NCBI RefSeq assembly: GCF_009617755.1
Contig: NZ_BGZH01000003.1
Coordinates: 493,443-557,442 of the forward strand
Length of the DNA: 64,000 nucleotides
Direction: 5' to 3'
Source of the DNA: Marinobacter salsuginis
GTDB taxonomy: Bacteria > Pseudomonadota > Gammaproteobacteria > Pseudomonadales > Oleiphilaceae
How positions within the stretch are numbered: position 1 is the stretch's first letter; each line of letters opens with the position of its first letter. The translations under genes and the position numbers were made by a program. The notes under the pieces were generated by a model, which searched no databases, was not told the DNA's origin, and saw nothing but the letters and a program-made list of their open reading frames with translations. Positions 35,052-48,828 of the stretch are shown in pieces.

Positions 35052-36401
35052 TCAATCACATTCCCGCTCTACAACCAGCCGCCAACCGGCGGCATGGGCG
35101 CCTTCCGAGTATTGTTCAGAACACCATAAATCGCCAATGGCAACGAGTTCGGCTGCATCCCCGGAACCGGCGAAAACCAGCGGCAGCCGGGCCCTTTCCC
35201 AGGGTGGAACCGCAATCTCCTGCAGCCACTTCTTGAGCGAACGGGACGGACCATCCGAACGGAAACGTACCCGCTCACCGCCCTGCCTCGTAAATATCCG
35301 TATTGGCGGCAACGGTCTTTCCGGGGTAACGGCCGGCTCCAGCTTCAGGAACCATTCGCCAAAGTTCAGCCCGGGACCCGGCTCCAGAGTAACGGGGACG
35401 TCCGGCAGCTGCGAGTGATCCGGAACCAGGTAAAGATCGCCCTGAAAGCGGCGCAGACTGAAACCGTCGGACCGGAACTCCGGCTCTCGATCCTCTCTTG
35501 CGAAAATCAGGTCCTGCATAACCTGCTGCCAACTGCTGATTGTGGGCGCAGGAAACCCCCGTTCCCGAACCCACCAGCGAATCAGGTTTTTCTGCTCCGC
35601 CAAAGATAAGGTTTTCAGCCCCTCAACGGGCAGTCGGTCCTGCTCACCGCCGACAGCCTGCCACTGCAAGGCCGCCAGCTTTTGGTTCAGCGCTTCACTT
35701 TCTGCACAGGCGTCCGCCGTGTGGCGCAACCTGCGATTCAGCCCCGGCCAGCGCTCCCGCAAAGCTGGCAGCACCGTGTGGCGCAGGAAATTCCGGTCAA
35801 ATCGTTGGTCGGTGTTGCTGGGATCATCAACCCACGACAGACCAGCGGACCTGGCCCACCGCTCAAGCTCGACCCGTTCAAACCCAAGCAGGGGCCGGAC
35901 CAGTGTCGCCGGGCCGAGGTCACGGCTGAACGGCATACCCGCCAGCCCGGCCACACCGCTGCCCCTCAGCATCCGGAACAGCACCGTTTCGGCCTGATCA
36001 TCGCCATGGTGAGCCATCAGAACCAGATCCCTCCGCTGAACCATCGCTTCCAGGGCGGAATAGCGCGCTTTGCGAGCTGCCTCTTCGATGCCACCAGCCG
36101 AGTTTTCTCCGCTCCTGACAGTGACCTTCTCAACCACAAGCGGGACACCCAGGCGCCCACAAAGATCGCGGCAGAATGATTCGGTCTCGGAGGCATTCGG
36201 CTGCAGCTGATGATTGATATGAACCGCTCGGACAGCCCCGGAATGCCCATGGCAATGGACTGCCAGGTGTAATAACAGGGTGGAATCGAGGCCGCCGCTC
36301 AGGGCAACCAACAGGCGGGCGTGATCGGGGAGTTCTCTGACCGGGGCGCACAGTGCCTCCGGCCAGGTGAATCCGGAGCCGGGCTCAGCGCCCGGTGTCA
36401 T
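35052..36401 (-). CDS. tilS: tRNA(Ile)-lysidine synthase
   Basis: TilS attaches lysine to C34 of the CAU-anticodon isoleucine tRNA so that it reads AUA. The 449-residue protein has the PP-loop [38 protein letters not shown] and [19 protein letters not shown] substrate-specificity domain and a C-terminal beta domain follow ([16 protein letters not shown]). Its ATG lies inside the last codons of accA, a 17-base overlap in another frame. Confidence 0.95.
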   Translation of the reverse strand: MTPGAEPGSGFTWPEALCAPVRELPDHARLLVALSGGLDSTLLLHLAVHCHGHSGAVRAVHINHQLQPNASETESFCRDLCGRLGVPLVVEKVTVRSGENSAGGIEEAARKARYSALEAMVQRRDLVLMAHHGDDQAETVLFRMLRGSGVAGLAGMPFSRDLGPATLVRPLLGFERVELERWARSAGLSWVDDPSNTDQRFDRNFLRHTVLPALRERWPGLNRRLRHTADACAESEALNQKLAALQWQAVGGEQDRLPVEGLKTLSLAEQKNLIRWWVRERGFPAPTISSWQQVMQDLIFAREDREPEFRSDGFSLRRFQGDLYLVPDHSQLPDVPVTLEPGPGLNFGEWFLKLEPAVTPERPLPPIRIFTRQGGERVRFRSDGPSRSLKKWLQEIAVPPWERARLPLVFAGSGDAAELVAIGDLWCSEQYSEGAHAAGWRLVVERECD

Positions 36402-37338
36402 AGCGGGTCAGCCGCTCATAGCGGCGGGATACCAGCTCATCCAGTGGCAGGCGACTGAGTTCAGCGACGCCTTTTGCCAGAACCTCCTTGAGGGATTCCG
36501 ACATTTTTTCGGGGTTGCGGTGAGCACCGCCAAGGGGCTCGGTTACCACGTTATCCGCCAGCCCCAGATCTTTGAGCCGGTCAGCTGTTACACCCATGGC
36601 CTCCGCCGCCTGGGCAGCGTATTCGGCACTCTTCCAGAGGATTGAGGCACAGCCCTCTGGGGAAATCACCGCGTAGGTGGAGTACTGGAGCATGTTCAGT
36701 TGATCACAGACACCGATGGCCAAGGCGCCACCGGAACCGCCCTCACCGATCACCGTGGAGATAATGGGTGTCTTGAGGCGAGACATGACCGCCAGATTGA
36801 AGGCAATGGCCTCGCTCTGCCCGCGCTCTTCCGCACCAATGCCCGGATAAGCCCCTGGCGTATCGATGAAGGTGAGGATAGGCATCTTGAAACGCTCGGC
36901 CATTTCCATCAGGCGCAGAGCCTTGCGGTAGCCCTCCGGCCGGGGCATACCGAAGTTACGCTTGACCTTGTCGCGGACTTCCCGACCCTTTTGATGACCG
37001 ATGACCATCACCGGTTTGTCATCAAGCCTGGCGGTACCGCCTACAATAGCCAGGTCGTCGGCGTAGCGACGATCACCGTGCAACTCATCAAAATCCTCAA
37101 AGATGGATTCAATGTAGTCCAGGGTGTAGGGCCTGCGAGGGTGACGGGCCAGCCGCGCAACGTCCCAGGGCTTGAGATCTGAGAAAATGCTCTCGGTAAG
37201 GCTGACGCTCTTTTTCTTCAGCCGGGTGATCTCGTCTGTGATATTGATGTCGGTATCGTTACCAACCATCCGAAGCTCTTCAATCTTGGCTTCCAGGTCG
37301 GCGATTGGCTGTTCGAAATCCAGATAGTTAGGGTTCAT
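36385..37338 (-). CDS. accA: acetyl-CoA carboxylase carboxyltransferase subunit alpha
   Basis: AccA with AccD forms the carboxyltransferase that makes malonyl-CoA for fatty-acid synthesis. The 317-residue protein shows [22 protein letters not shown] in pieces at the N-terminus. [38 protein letters not shown] and [16 protein letters not shown] are the crotonase-fold motifs. It is downstream of dnaE and overlaps tilS. Confidence 0.97.
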   Translation of the reverse strand: MNPNYLDFEQPIADLEAKIEELRMVGNDTDINITDEITRLKKKSVSLTESIFSDLKPWDVARLARHPRRPYTLDYIESIFEDFDELHGDRRYADDLAIVGGTARLDDKPVMVIGHQKGREVRDKVKRNFGMPRPEGYRKALRLMEMAERFKMPILTFIDTPGAYPGIGAEERGQSEAIAFNLAVMSRLKTPIISTVIGEGGSGGALAIGVCDQLNMLQYSTYAVISPEGCASILWKSAEYAAQAAEAMGVTADRLKDLGLADNVVTEPLGGAHRNPEKMSESLKEVLAKGVAELSRLPLDELVSRRYERLTRYDTGR

Positions 37339-37478
37339 GATGTTCCATCATTTATTGCCAGGCGGGAACGTACTCCGCCAAACCAGAATTTGACACAAAG
37401 ATAGCAGCGCCCGGTCAGTGGCTAAAGCGGACATTGGTATGAGTCCGCTGTCTGACAAACTTTTAATTTTCAACTCAT

Positions 37479-40961
<3,483 letters not shown>

Positions 40962-41006
40962 AACGTCAGGTTATTCCTGCTGTAAAATTCAGTTAGAGCT
41001 GCGGTC

Positions 41007-41474
41007 TCAGCCGCCGATTACTGCCCTGAGCTCTTCTTCGGTCTGGGGGCCAAAACGAGTCTCAACCAGATCACCATCGGGATTGACCAGGAAGGTGGCC
41101 GGCAGCGCGACCGGCAGTTTCCAGCCGAACCCGGGCCCCGGGTCATCCGCCAGCATGGTAAATTCAATGCCCATCCGTTCCCCGAGTTCCACCAGCGCAT
41201 CGCCCCGCACACCATCAAAATTAACGCCAAGTACGGTGATGTCGGGTGCCTGGTCGAGCTCGTTGAGCTCGGGAATTTCCTCAAGACATGGCTTGCACCA
41301 TTCCGCCCAGTAGTTGACCAGCACCCACTGACCGCGAAACGTGTCCCAGTTCAGCTTTGTTCCTTCGGCCCGTTCAAGCTCAATTTTCTCACAACCCGTC
41401 ATCGTCAGAACAAGCAGCACAATGGCTGCTGTGCGAAGGCGGGAGCCACGAAGAACTGAATCAGGGTACTGCAC
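41007..41474 (-). CDS. TlpA-like thioredoxin-fold lipoprotein
   Basis: The 155-residue protein has a signal sequence ending in the lipobox LTMTGC, so it is probably membrane-anchored and periplasmic. The thioredoxin fold includes WVLVNYWAEWCKPCLEEIPEL with the redox-active CxxC pair and PATFLVNPDGDLVETRFG with the cis-Pro loop. It probably acts as a disulfide reductase. I place the start at GTG 41474, seven bases after a perfect AGGAGG, rather than at the longer ATG frame that runs into the divergent arsC promoter. Confidence 0.88.
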   Translation of the reverse strand: MQYPDSVLRGSRLRTAAIVLLVLTMTGCEKIELERAEGTKLNWDTFRGQWVLVNYWAEWCKPCLEEIPELNELDQAPDITVLGVNFDGVRGDALVELGERMGIEFTMLADDPGPGFGWKLPVALPATFLVNPDGDLVETRFGPQTEEELRAVIGG

Positions 41475-41542
41475 CGGAAAACCTCCTGTTAGACTACCGA
41501 CCACAGAAATCGTGGACTCCATTCAGACAACCAGGCACGAAG

Positions 41543-41896
41543 ATGACAGAACCAACCCGGATTTTCCACAACCCGCGCTGCTCGAAATCCCGCCAAACCC
41601 TTGAACTGCTTACCGAACGGGGAATTGAACCGGAGATTATACGCTACCTGGAAACACCACCGACAGAGCAGGAGCTAAAGGATATTCTCAGCGCCCTGAA
41701 TCTGACGCCCCGCGAGCTGATGCGTACCAAGGAAAAAGAATATAAAGAACAGGGACTGAACAACCCTGAGCTGAGCGATGAGCAATTGATCGCGGCCATG
41801 ATAGCGACCCCGAAACTGATTGAACGGCCGATCGTGATCGCCAACGGCAAAGTAGCCCTTGGTCGTCCGCCAGAAAACGTTCTCTCGATTCTTTAA
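41543..41896 (+). CDS. arsC: arsenate reductase ArsC-family (glutaredoxin-dependent type)
   Basis: The 117-residue protein from ATG 41543 begins TRIFHNPRCSKSRQTLELL, with the catalytic Cys, and ends in the ArsC-type LIERPIVIANGKVALGRPPE containing two conserved Arg. This family reduces arsenate with glutathione and glutaredoxin, but the chromosomal YfgD-like branch is not always an arsenic gene and no ars regulator or pump is nearby. The neighbours wrbA and tlpA-like match the Pseudomonas order. Confidence 0.85.
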   Translation: MTEPTRIFHNPRCSKSRQTLELLTERGIEPEIIRYLETPPTEQELKDILSALNLTPRELMRTKEKEYKEQGLNNPELSDEQLIAAMIATPKLIERPIVIANGKVALGRPPENVLSIL

Positions 41897-41906
41897 GCCC
41901 CAATAA

Positions 41907-42545
<639 letters not shown>

Positions 42546-42602
42546 TACACGCCCGGGTACCAGACGTAATCTGCTTAACACTTTTTTATTACGGAACACA
42601 CT

Positions 42603-42974
42603 ATGCTGAACAACCCGAAGGCCCGCGCCACCTTGCGTGCAACAGCCGCGCTCTACATCGGCGTGCTTGCCACCCTGCTGATCACAACTTTCTACCCGGC
42701 ACCCGTCGAGGGCGTTTCAATAACGTTGATGCTGGCGGTGAAACTGCTTCCGCTTCTGCCCTTTGCGATTCCGGTATTTCGGGGCCACAATCGGGGCTAT
42801 ATCTGGATGTCGTTCGTGGTGATCTTTTACTTCACCCAGGCCGTCGTATCTGCCTGGCTGAGTGAAGGTGCTACGGGACCGGTCATTCTGACGGTACTGA
42901 CCTTCCTGTTGTTCACTGTTGCCATGATTCACCTCAAAGTGAACCGGCCAGTGGCGAATGGAAATACACCCTGA
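42603..42974 (+). CDS. DUF2069 domain-containing membrane protein
   Basis: The 123-residue protein has four hydrophobic segments and the DUF2069 hallmark VKLLPLLPFAIPVFRGHNRGYIWMSF (in two parts near residues 48-75). Function is unknown. It follows wrbA by 57 bases, an association that recurs in Pseudomonas. Confidence 0.85.
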   Translation: MLNNPKARATLRATAALYIGVLATLLITTFYPAPVEGVSITLMLAVKLLPLLPFAIPVFRGHNRGYIWMSFVVIFYFTQAVVSAWLSEGATGPVILTVLTFLLFTVAMIHLKVNRPVANGNTP

Positions 42975-42994
42975 ATTCCTGGACCTGACACTTT

Positions 42995-44812
42995 ATGGCT
43001 GAAACAAGCAACTCCGGAACCGTGCCGAGGCCACCCGCGCCGCCCAGAAGCACCCTGACCCTGAGAGATGTTTGCACCGCACTTGTCACCAGCGGGGAAA
43101 TCAGCCAGGAAGACGCAGAACGGGTACTCTCGGCCAATCTTGGCGCGGCCACCGGCGATGGACAGAAGGGCAAGCGCCATCCACTGGAACTGGTGGCCAT
43201 TGCCGCACTGACCAGCCAGAAAAGTGGTCGCACACTTGATCTGGACCGGCTGACCCATTGGCTGGCAGATTGGGCCGGGCAACCTTACTACCACATTGAT
43301 CCTTTGAAGATCGACACGCCTGCCATTGCCCGGGTGATGTCCTATGCCTTTGCCCAACGCCACGGCATTCTGGCGGTAGAGATCGGCGCAGAAGAGGTAC
43401 TGATCGCCAGCACAGAGCCCTTCAAGAACGACTGGGTCCAAAACCTCCAACAGGCGGTTCGAAAGGATATCCGTCGAGTTGTTGCCAACCCCGAGGATAT
43501 CCGCCGGTATACCGTGGAGTTCTATCAGCTTGCCAACTCCGTCAGCAAGGCCAGTGGCGGCCAGGGCCCCGGTGTGGCAGGAAACCAGAATTTCGAACAG
43601 TTACTGGACCTTGGCGCCAGCGAACACCCGGATGCCAATGACCAGCACGTGGTCAAGATCGTCGACTGGCTGCTGCAGTATGCCTTTGACCAGCGCGCCT
43701 CAGACATCCACATAGAGCCCCGCCGCACAGTCACGCAGGTGCGGTTCCGGATCGACGGCGTGCTCCACAACGTCTATGAATTCCCGGAACACGTGGGCGT
43801 GGCGGTTACCAGTCGGCTGAAGATTCTTGGTCGCCTGAACGTGGCCGAGAAACGCCGCCCCCAGGACGGTCGCATCAAGACCCGCAAGCCCGATAACCGC
43901 GAGGTCGAACTGCGCCTGGCCACCATGCCGACCGCCTTTGGCGAAAAGATGGTCATGCGGATCTTTGATCCGGACGTGCTCCTGAAGTCCTATGAGCAGC
44001 TGGGATTCGGCAAGGAAGATCGCCAGCGATGGCAGGAAATCACCTCCCGCCCCCACGGTATTGTTCTGGTGACCGGACCAACCGGGTCTGGCAAGACCAC
44101 AACCCTGTACTCGACCCTGAAACAGATTGCGTCATCCGAGCTCAACGTCTGCACCATCGAGGATCCCATCGAAATGGTGGAGCCGGCGTTCAACCAGATG
44201 CAGGTCCAGACCAACATCGACCTGACCTTCGCGGCGGGCGTGCGGGCCCTGCTGCGGCAGGATCCGGATATCATCATGATCGGCGAGATCCGCGATCTGG
44301 AAACGGCGGAAATGGCGGTTCAGGCTGCCCTCACCGGCCACCTGGTGCTCTCGACCCTACACACCAACGACGCGCCGAGCGCGATTACCCGGATGATGGA
44401 ACTGGGTATCCCACCGTACCTGATTCGGGCCACGGTACTGGGTGTGATGGCGCAACGGCTTGCCCGAACCCTCTGCCCCCATTGCAAAGCGCCGGGCCCT
44501 GCCGACGAGCAGGCCTGGCAGACCCTGACCCGGCCCTGGAAAGCGCCGGTTCCCAAGCAGTTCTACCAGCCCGTGGGCTGCCTGGAGTGCCGGAACACCG
44601 GGTATCTTGGCCGGGCCGGAGTTTATGAAATCATGACGCTCTCAGGCTCTTTACTTCGACAGATCACCGATCGCTGCGAGCTGGAACAGCTCAGGCTGGA
44701 TGCCTATAAGGAAGGCATGAAATCCCTGCGCCTGAGTGGCGCCCAGAAAGTGGCTGCAGGCCAGACAACGGTGGAGGAAATTCTGAGGGTGACGCCGGAA
44801 AGCCAGCGCTGA
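42995..44812 (+). CDS. stand-alone GspE/PilB-type secretion ATPase
   Basis: The 605-residue ATPase has a MshEN-like N-terminal domain (about residues 20-180), then the type II secretion/type IV pilus ATPase core. ASDIHIEPRRTVTQVRFRIDG opens the core. Walker A is VTGPTGSGKTTTLYSTL near residue 357, the Asp box follows, and Walker B is DIIMIGEIRDLETAEMA. The CPHCK and CLECRN pairs form the zinc-binding insert. No pilus, pseudopilin or secretin gene is adjacent, so its machine must be encoded elsewhere. It could serve a pilus, type II secretion or MSHA-like system. Confidence 0.9.
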   Translation: MAETSNSGTVPRPPAPPRSTLTLRDVCTALVTSGEISQEDAERVLSANLGAATGDGQKGKRHPLELVAIAALTSQKSGRTLDLDRLTHWLADWAGQPYYHIDPLKIDTPAIARVMSYAFAQRHGILAVEIGAEEVLIASTEPFKNDWVQNLQQAVRKDIRRVVANPEDIRRYTVEFYQLANSVSKASGGQGPGVAGNQNFEQLLDLGASEHPDANDQHVVKIVDWLLQYAFDQRASDIHIEPRRTVTQVRFRIDGVLHNVYEFPEHVGVAVTSRLKILGRLNVAEKRRPQDGRIKTRKPDNREVELRLATMPTAFGEKMVMRIFDPDVLLKSYEQLGFGKEDRQRWQEITSRPHGIVLVTGPTGSGKTTTLYSTLKQIASSELNVCTIEDPIEMVEPAFNQMQVQTNIDLTFAAGVRALLRQDPDIIMIGEIRDLETAEMAVQAALTGHLVLSTLHTNDAPSAITRMMELGIPPYLIRATVLGVMAQRLARTLCPHCKAPGPADEQAWQTLTRPWKAPVPKQFYQPVGCLECRNTGYLGRAGVYEIMTLSGSLLRQITDRCELEQLRLDAYKEGMKSLRLSGAQKVAAGQTTVEEILRVTPESQR

Positions 44813-44818
44813 GCGGGG

Positions 44819-45874
44819 TCAGGCGCCGGGGCGCAACCCGCACTGGCCCAGCAATTCCTGCCAGGCTCTGGTATGCGCCATCATGGCTACATCCAGTTCC
44901 CGCCAGAGACTGCTCTGGGCTCCCTGCGAGAGATGGCGCTGGTACCACGCCGTAAAACTCTCCGGCATGACCTCTTTCTGGACTTTGGCCAGCCGCTCAA
45001 ACGGCTCAATGAGCGCAGCCCGCCCCTGATTCACGGCGCTCATGTAGGGCTGGATCTTTTCGATATACACACTGAAAAACATGTTCTGCACAATATCCGA
45101 CTGGTTATTGGACTGACCGTTAAGACACAGGGGCCGACCGTTGATTCTCTGCCTGAGCAATTCCGTGCCATCCTGGAGCCGGGCGGTCAGAAGAAGTGCG
45201 CTGTTGATCAACTGGCCGGCGCGGAATTCCGCCTGCCAACGCTGATGAACGTCGCCGGCAAAATCGAGGGAAACCGCCAGGTCCTCCGAGTATAGACGCA
45301 CAACGGCTGCATTCAGGCTGTCGATATCAAGAGCCAGATCAGACACCGGATTGCTCTCCGGCGCTACCGGGTAATAGCCCTTGGCCAGAGTGAACAGTTT
45401 CTCGATCTCTTCAACGCCCCAGGTGGCATTCCAGATGGCAATGGGCAGGGATTCCAGCTTGCTGTCGATGGCGCCGGTAAGCTCTTCGGCGAACTCTTCA
45501 TCCTCTATGTCCGGCAGGCACTCCCTGGCTGTTTCAATAAACCGGATTTCATAGCGCAAACGGTTCAGGGGCTGCATCACCCGCCCCATCACCGAGGTTT
45601 TCTCCCCAACCACGTACTGGAGTTCACATCCGTAAAGCGAAAGAAAGTCGAGCATCCCCATTTCCAGCTCGGGCATGGGCAACACCCGATCGCGACGGCG
45701 GGGAAGCTGACTTGCGGAAGGGATATCAGAAAACTCAGGATCGGATTCCAGCACTCGGGCGACCCGCTCCACATACTCATCCATCATGGGGCGGGCATCA
45801 GAGAATGGGTCGCAACCGGCAAGAAGCATAGCGAGAACCGGCGCAACGATTCTGCAAAAACCGGTTCCGGGCAT
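44819..45874 (-). CDS. DUF3080 family lipoprotein
   Basis: The 351-residue protein starts at ATG 45874, preceded by AGGAGG. Its signal peptide ends with the lipobox AMLLAGC. The rest matches DUF3080, with DEYVERVARVLE, MLDFLSLYGCELQYVVGE, a helical body and YQRHLSQGAQSSLWRELDVAM near the C-terminus. It is probably anchored in the outer membrane. Function is unknown. Its stop is six bases from the convergent GspE-type ATPase stop. Confidence 0.82.
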   Translation of the reverse strand: MPGTGFCRIVAPVLAMLLAGCDPFSDARPMMDEYVERVARVLESDPEFSDIPSASQLPRRRDRVLPMPELEMGMLDFLSLYGCELQYVVGEKTSVMGRVMQPLNRLRYEIRFIETARECLPDIEDEEFAEELTGAIDSKLESLPIAIWNATWGVEEIEKLFTLAKGYYPVAPESNPVSDLALDIDSLNAAVVRLYSEDLAVSLDFAGDVHQRWQAEFRAGQLINSALLLTARLQDGTELLRQRINGRPLCLNGQSNNQSDIVQNMFFSVYIEKIQPYMSAVNQGRAALIEPFERLAKVQKEVMPESFTAWYQRHLSQGAQSSLWRELDVAMMAHTRAWQELLGQCGLRPGA

Positions 45875-45910
45875 CAAGTCCTCCTGCTATGGCGTTTTAG
45901 GGGCGTTGGC

Positions 45911-46603
45911 CTAGCGCTTTTGCAGCAGGGTATCCACCTCCGCAAAATCACGCGCAACAAAACGTTCTGTCTCCGGCAGATCCCCCTCGCGAACAAGCCA
46001 GGCGGTTTGCATACCGGCTTCCTCGGCTGCCTCGAGTTCGGCCTCCACGTCTGAAAGGAACAGCACCGTGGACGCCTCAACGCCCAATTCAGACAAGATA
46101 TTGCGGTATGAAGCGGCCTCTTTCTTGCCACCGATACGAGTATCGAAGTAACCAGAGAAGAATGGCGTAAAGTCGCCCTCCGTGGTGAAACCGAAAATCA
46201 GCTTCTGGGCCTTGACCGATCCTGAGGAATATACGAACAAACGCAGCCCCCGATCATGCCAGCGCTGCAGGTAATCGGCTGCATCGGCGTAGATATGGCC
46301 CTTCAGCTCTCCCTGCTGGTATCCCTGTTCCCAGACCATGCCCTGCAGCGCCTTCAGGGACGTTTCCTTGCGATCCTCTTTGATCCAGGTCTTTAGAACT
46401 TCAATCAGGCCATCAATATCCTCACGAGCAATACCTGACGCCTCCGCCACTGCGTCCAGCTGCTCGGACACCGCAGGCGTGTCCTGATGCCGATCGCGGA
46501 CAAATCCCGGCAGGTGTTCGCTCGCGTAGGGGAAAAGGACATCGTGCACAAACGAGATCGAGCTGGTGGTCCCTTCGATGTCCGTCAGCACAACCCGGAT
46601 CAT
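45911..46603 (-). CDS. mtnC: acireductone synthase (enolase-phosphatase E1)
   Basis: MtnC is a HAD-superfamily enzyme that enolises and then dephosphorylates the methionine-salvage intermediate to acireductone. The 230-residue protein starts MIRVVLTDIEGTTSSISFVHD with the catalytic aspartate. It also has RLFVYSSGSVKAQKLIFGFT and FLSDVEAELEAAEEAGMQT, typical HAD loops. Its start overlaps the mtnD stop by four bases, and it closes the mtnB-mtnD-mtnC operon. Confidence 0.95.
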   Translation of the reverse strand: MIRVVLTDIEGTTSSISFVHDVLFPYASEHLPGFVRDRHQDTPAVSEQLDAVAEASGIAREDIDGLIEVLKTWIKEDRKETSLKALQGMVWEQGYQQGELKGHIYADAADYLQRWHDRGLRLFVYSSGSVKAQKLIFGFTTEGDFTPFFSGYFDTRIGGKKEAASYRNILSELGVEASTVLFLSDVEAELEAAEEAGMQTAWLVREGDLPETERFVARDFAEVDTLLQKR

Positions 46604-47160
46604 TCCGCCGCTCCTGCCAGTGCCTCGTATCGGGGCAACCTGCTGGCGATGTCTTCACCGGTAAAATCGGCGACCCAGCCTTCCGGGTTGGTGAACAGGC
46701 GAATACAGGTAAACGCCGGTTCAGGCCCCATATCGAACCAGTGCCGCGTGCCATCTGGCACGCTGATCAGATCGTTTTTCTGGCAAAGCACCGCAAACAC
46801 CTCGTTGCCGAAATGCAGGTAAAACAGGCCCTGGCCACGGACAAAGAAACGGATTTCGTCTTCACTGTGGGTGTGCTCATCCAGGAACTTTTGCCGAAAT
46901 GCATCTTTCTGCGGATTGTCCGGGTTCAGGCTGATCACATCCGCAGACTGAAAACCACACTCCTCTCTCAGTTTCGACACTTCCTCGCTGTAGGCTTCGA
47001 GGATGTTTTCCTGGGATGCATCAGCCGGCAGATCCTTGGTTGGCCACTGCTCGTAGCGCACACCGTGACGGGCAAGAAGTTCCCTTATTCTTTCCGGGTT
47101 CTCGGTGACTGTGTGTGCCTCTTCAGGCTGGCTCTGGTCAAAAATACTCAGGGTGGTCAT
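46600..47160 (-). CDS. mtnD: acireductone dioxygenase
   Basis: MtnD oxidises acireductone to the methionine precursor 2-oxo-4-methylthiobutyrate. The 186-residue cupin has the metal ligands in DEHTHSEDEIRFFVRGQG (His, His, Glu) and the fourth His in SVPDGTRHWFDMGP. It overlaps both neighbours by four bases. Confidence 0.95.
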   Translation of the reverse strand: MTTLSIFDQSQPEEAHTVTENPERIRELLARHGVRYEQWPTKDLPADASQENILEAYSEEVSKLREECGFQSADVISLNPDNPQKDAFRQKFLDEHTHSEDEIRFFVRGQGLFYLHFGNEVFAVLCQKNDLISVPDGTRHWFDMGPEPAFTCIRLFTNPEGWVADFTGEDIASRLPRYEALAGAAE

Positions 47161-47783
47161 GGGCGGACCCTCATGGTTTCAAGTTCACATTCAAACAGGA
47201 ATTCAAAGGCCTCGACATGGCGCAGGCAGTCGGCCATGGTTTTACCCCAGGTATACAGGCCATGGCCGCGAATCAGATACCCGGGCTGCTCGGGGTGCTC
47301 CCGGAACCATTCCCGGGTCTGCTCCGCCAGCGCGTCGATATCCTGGGTGTTGTCAAACACCGGAACGGTCAGTACCGATTCGTGGGTATCGACTCCCGTA
47401 AACGCCTTCTGAAGCTCATAGCCCTCCAGTGTCAGCGGATGGCCAGCTTCCAGCAAGCGGCTGAGAACCGTTGCCTTCACCGAGTGCGTGTGAAGGACCG
47501 CTCCAACCTCCGGAAACACCTCGTACAACACCGTATGCAAACGGGTCTCTGCCGAGGAGCGACAATCACTCTGCACCGGGCGACCCGCCAGGTCTACGAC
47601 CATAACATCACCGGCACCCAGCTGCCCCTTGTGGCGGCCAGAAACGGTTATGGCAATGTGTTCGCCGTCTACGCGGGCGGAATAGTTGCTGCTGGTTGCC
47701 GGTGACCAGCCCTGTTGGTACAAAAAGCGGCCGGCCTCAATTATTGCTTCTGCAGCGACTGCGTATCGGGTTACATCAAACAC
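47157..47783 (-). CDS. mtnB: methylthioribulose-1-phosphate dehydratase
   Basis: MtnB dehydrates methylthioribulose 1-phosphate. The 208-residue class II aldolase-fold protein has GWSPATSSNYSARVDGEHIAI, the zinc His pair in GAVLHTHSVKATVLS and YLIRGHGLYTWGKTM. It is the first gene of the salvage operon. mtnA, needed for the preceding step, is not in the window. Confidence 0.95.
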   Translation of the reverse strand: MFDVTRYAVAAEAIIEAGRFLYQQGWSPATSSNYSARVDGEHIAITVSGRHKGQLGAGDVMVVDLAGRPVQSDCRSSAETRLHTVLYEVFPEVGAVLHTHSVKATVLSRLLEAGHPLTLEGYELQKAFTGVDTHESVLTVPVFDNTQDIDALAEQTREWFREHPEQPGYLIRGHGLYTWGKTMADCLRHVEAFEFLFECELETMRVRP

Positions 47784-47832
47784 GAGCTCTCTCCCGGGAT
47801 TCAGAGTGCTTACAACACTCCCATGGCCGCCA

Positions 47833-48828
47833 TTATAGGGACGAAGCGGCGCCCCGCAAATGATGCCTTGCAGAGATCAGATCGGCGACAATGGAGATGG
47901 CAATTTCTGCCGGAGTCTTGCTGGGAATATCGACGCCGATGGGCGCTCGCAGTCTTCCCAGTGCAGCTTCATCGAGCCCCAGAGAGGCCAGTCGTTCCCG
48001 CCTTGCTTCCGAGGTTTTCCGGGACCCCATGGCGCCAATGTAAAAAGCATTGGAATGAAGGGCCGCCAGCAAGCCCATATCGTCTATGCGAGGATCATGA
48101 GCCAGTGCCAGGATGCCTGACCAAGCGTCGCCAAACTCTCTGGAAATCAGATCATCGGGCAGGCGGCGATCCAGAGGAATCTGATCGTAGCTCCAGCCTG
48201 AGGCAAACGTTTCCCTGGGCTCGCAAAGGGTTACAGCAAATTCCGCCGCCGTCGCAAATTCCGCAACGTAACGGGCAACCTCGCCAGCGCCAATCAACAA
48301 CAGCCGGCACTCAGGCTGCAGAACGTGGACAAGCTGCTCGCCGTCAAAGCTAACAGACTTACCAGCCCTGACCGCAGCGCGCTCCAGAGCCACAATACCA
48401 TTCAGGGGGACGCGGCGGACCACCGGTTCACGATCGCGCAAGGCGCCCGCAAGCGCGTTAACATGATCAAGGCCTGACTGTCCCTGAAGGGGCTCCACAA
48501 GAAGCCGGATCCTGCCGCCGCAAGGCAGTTGGAAATGATCCCGGTCATCATCCGTAATGCCGTAATCAACAAAGACGGGATGATCTGGCCCGTCTTCGGC
48601 CGTGCGCCGCAACAGGTCCTCCTCCAGACAACCCCCGGAAACCGAGCCGCTCCAGTGGCCGGATTCCGCAATCGCCAGCCAGGAACCAACCGGACGCGGT
48701 GAGGACCCCCAGGTCTCGACGATGGTGCACAACCACACCCTCTGCCCCGCCTGCAGCCACTCAGACATCCTGGCAATAACCATCTGACGCCCCGTGGCGA
48801 CCGAATGAGCGACGCTTGACTCAGACAT
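47833..48828 (-). CDS. XdhC family molybdenum-cofactor maturation protein
   Basis: XdhC-type proteins bind molybdopterin cofactor, help sulfurate it and insert it into molybdenum hydroxylases. The 331-residue protein has the N-terminal XdhC domain (VWLCTIVETWGSSPRPVGSW, SVSGGCLEEDLL) and a C-terminal Rossmann domain (LLLIGAGEVARYVAEFA, YIGAMGSRKTSEARRERL, PIGVDIPSKTPAEIAISI). It overlaps the molybdopterin-subunit gene by eight bases, which supports a partner relation. Confidence 0.93.
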   Translation of the reverse strand: MSESSVAHSVATGRQMVIARMSEWLQAGQRVWLCTIVETWGSSPRPVGSWLAIAESGHWSGSVSGGCLEEDLLRRTAEDGPDHPVFVDYGITDDDRDHFQLPCGGRIRLLVEPLQGQSGLDHVNALAGALRDREPVVRRVPLNGIVALERAAVRAGKSVSFDGEQLVHVLQPECRLLLIGAGEVARYVAEFATAAEFAVTLCEPRETFASGWSYDQIPLDRRLPDDLISREFGDAWSGILALAHDPRIDDMGLLAALHSNAFYIGAMGSRKTSEARRERLASLGLDEAALGRLRAPIGVDIPSKTPAEIAISIVADLISARHHLRGAASSL

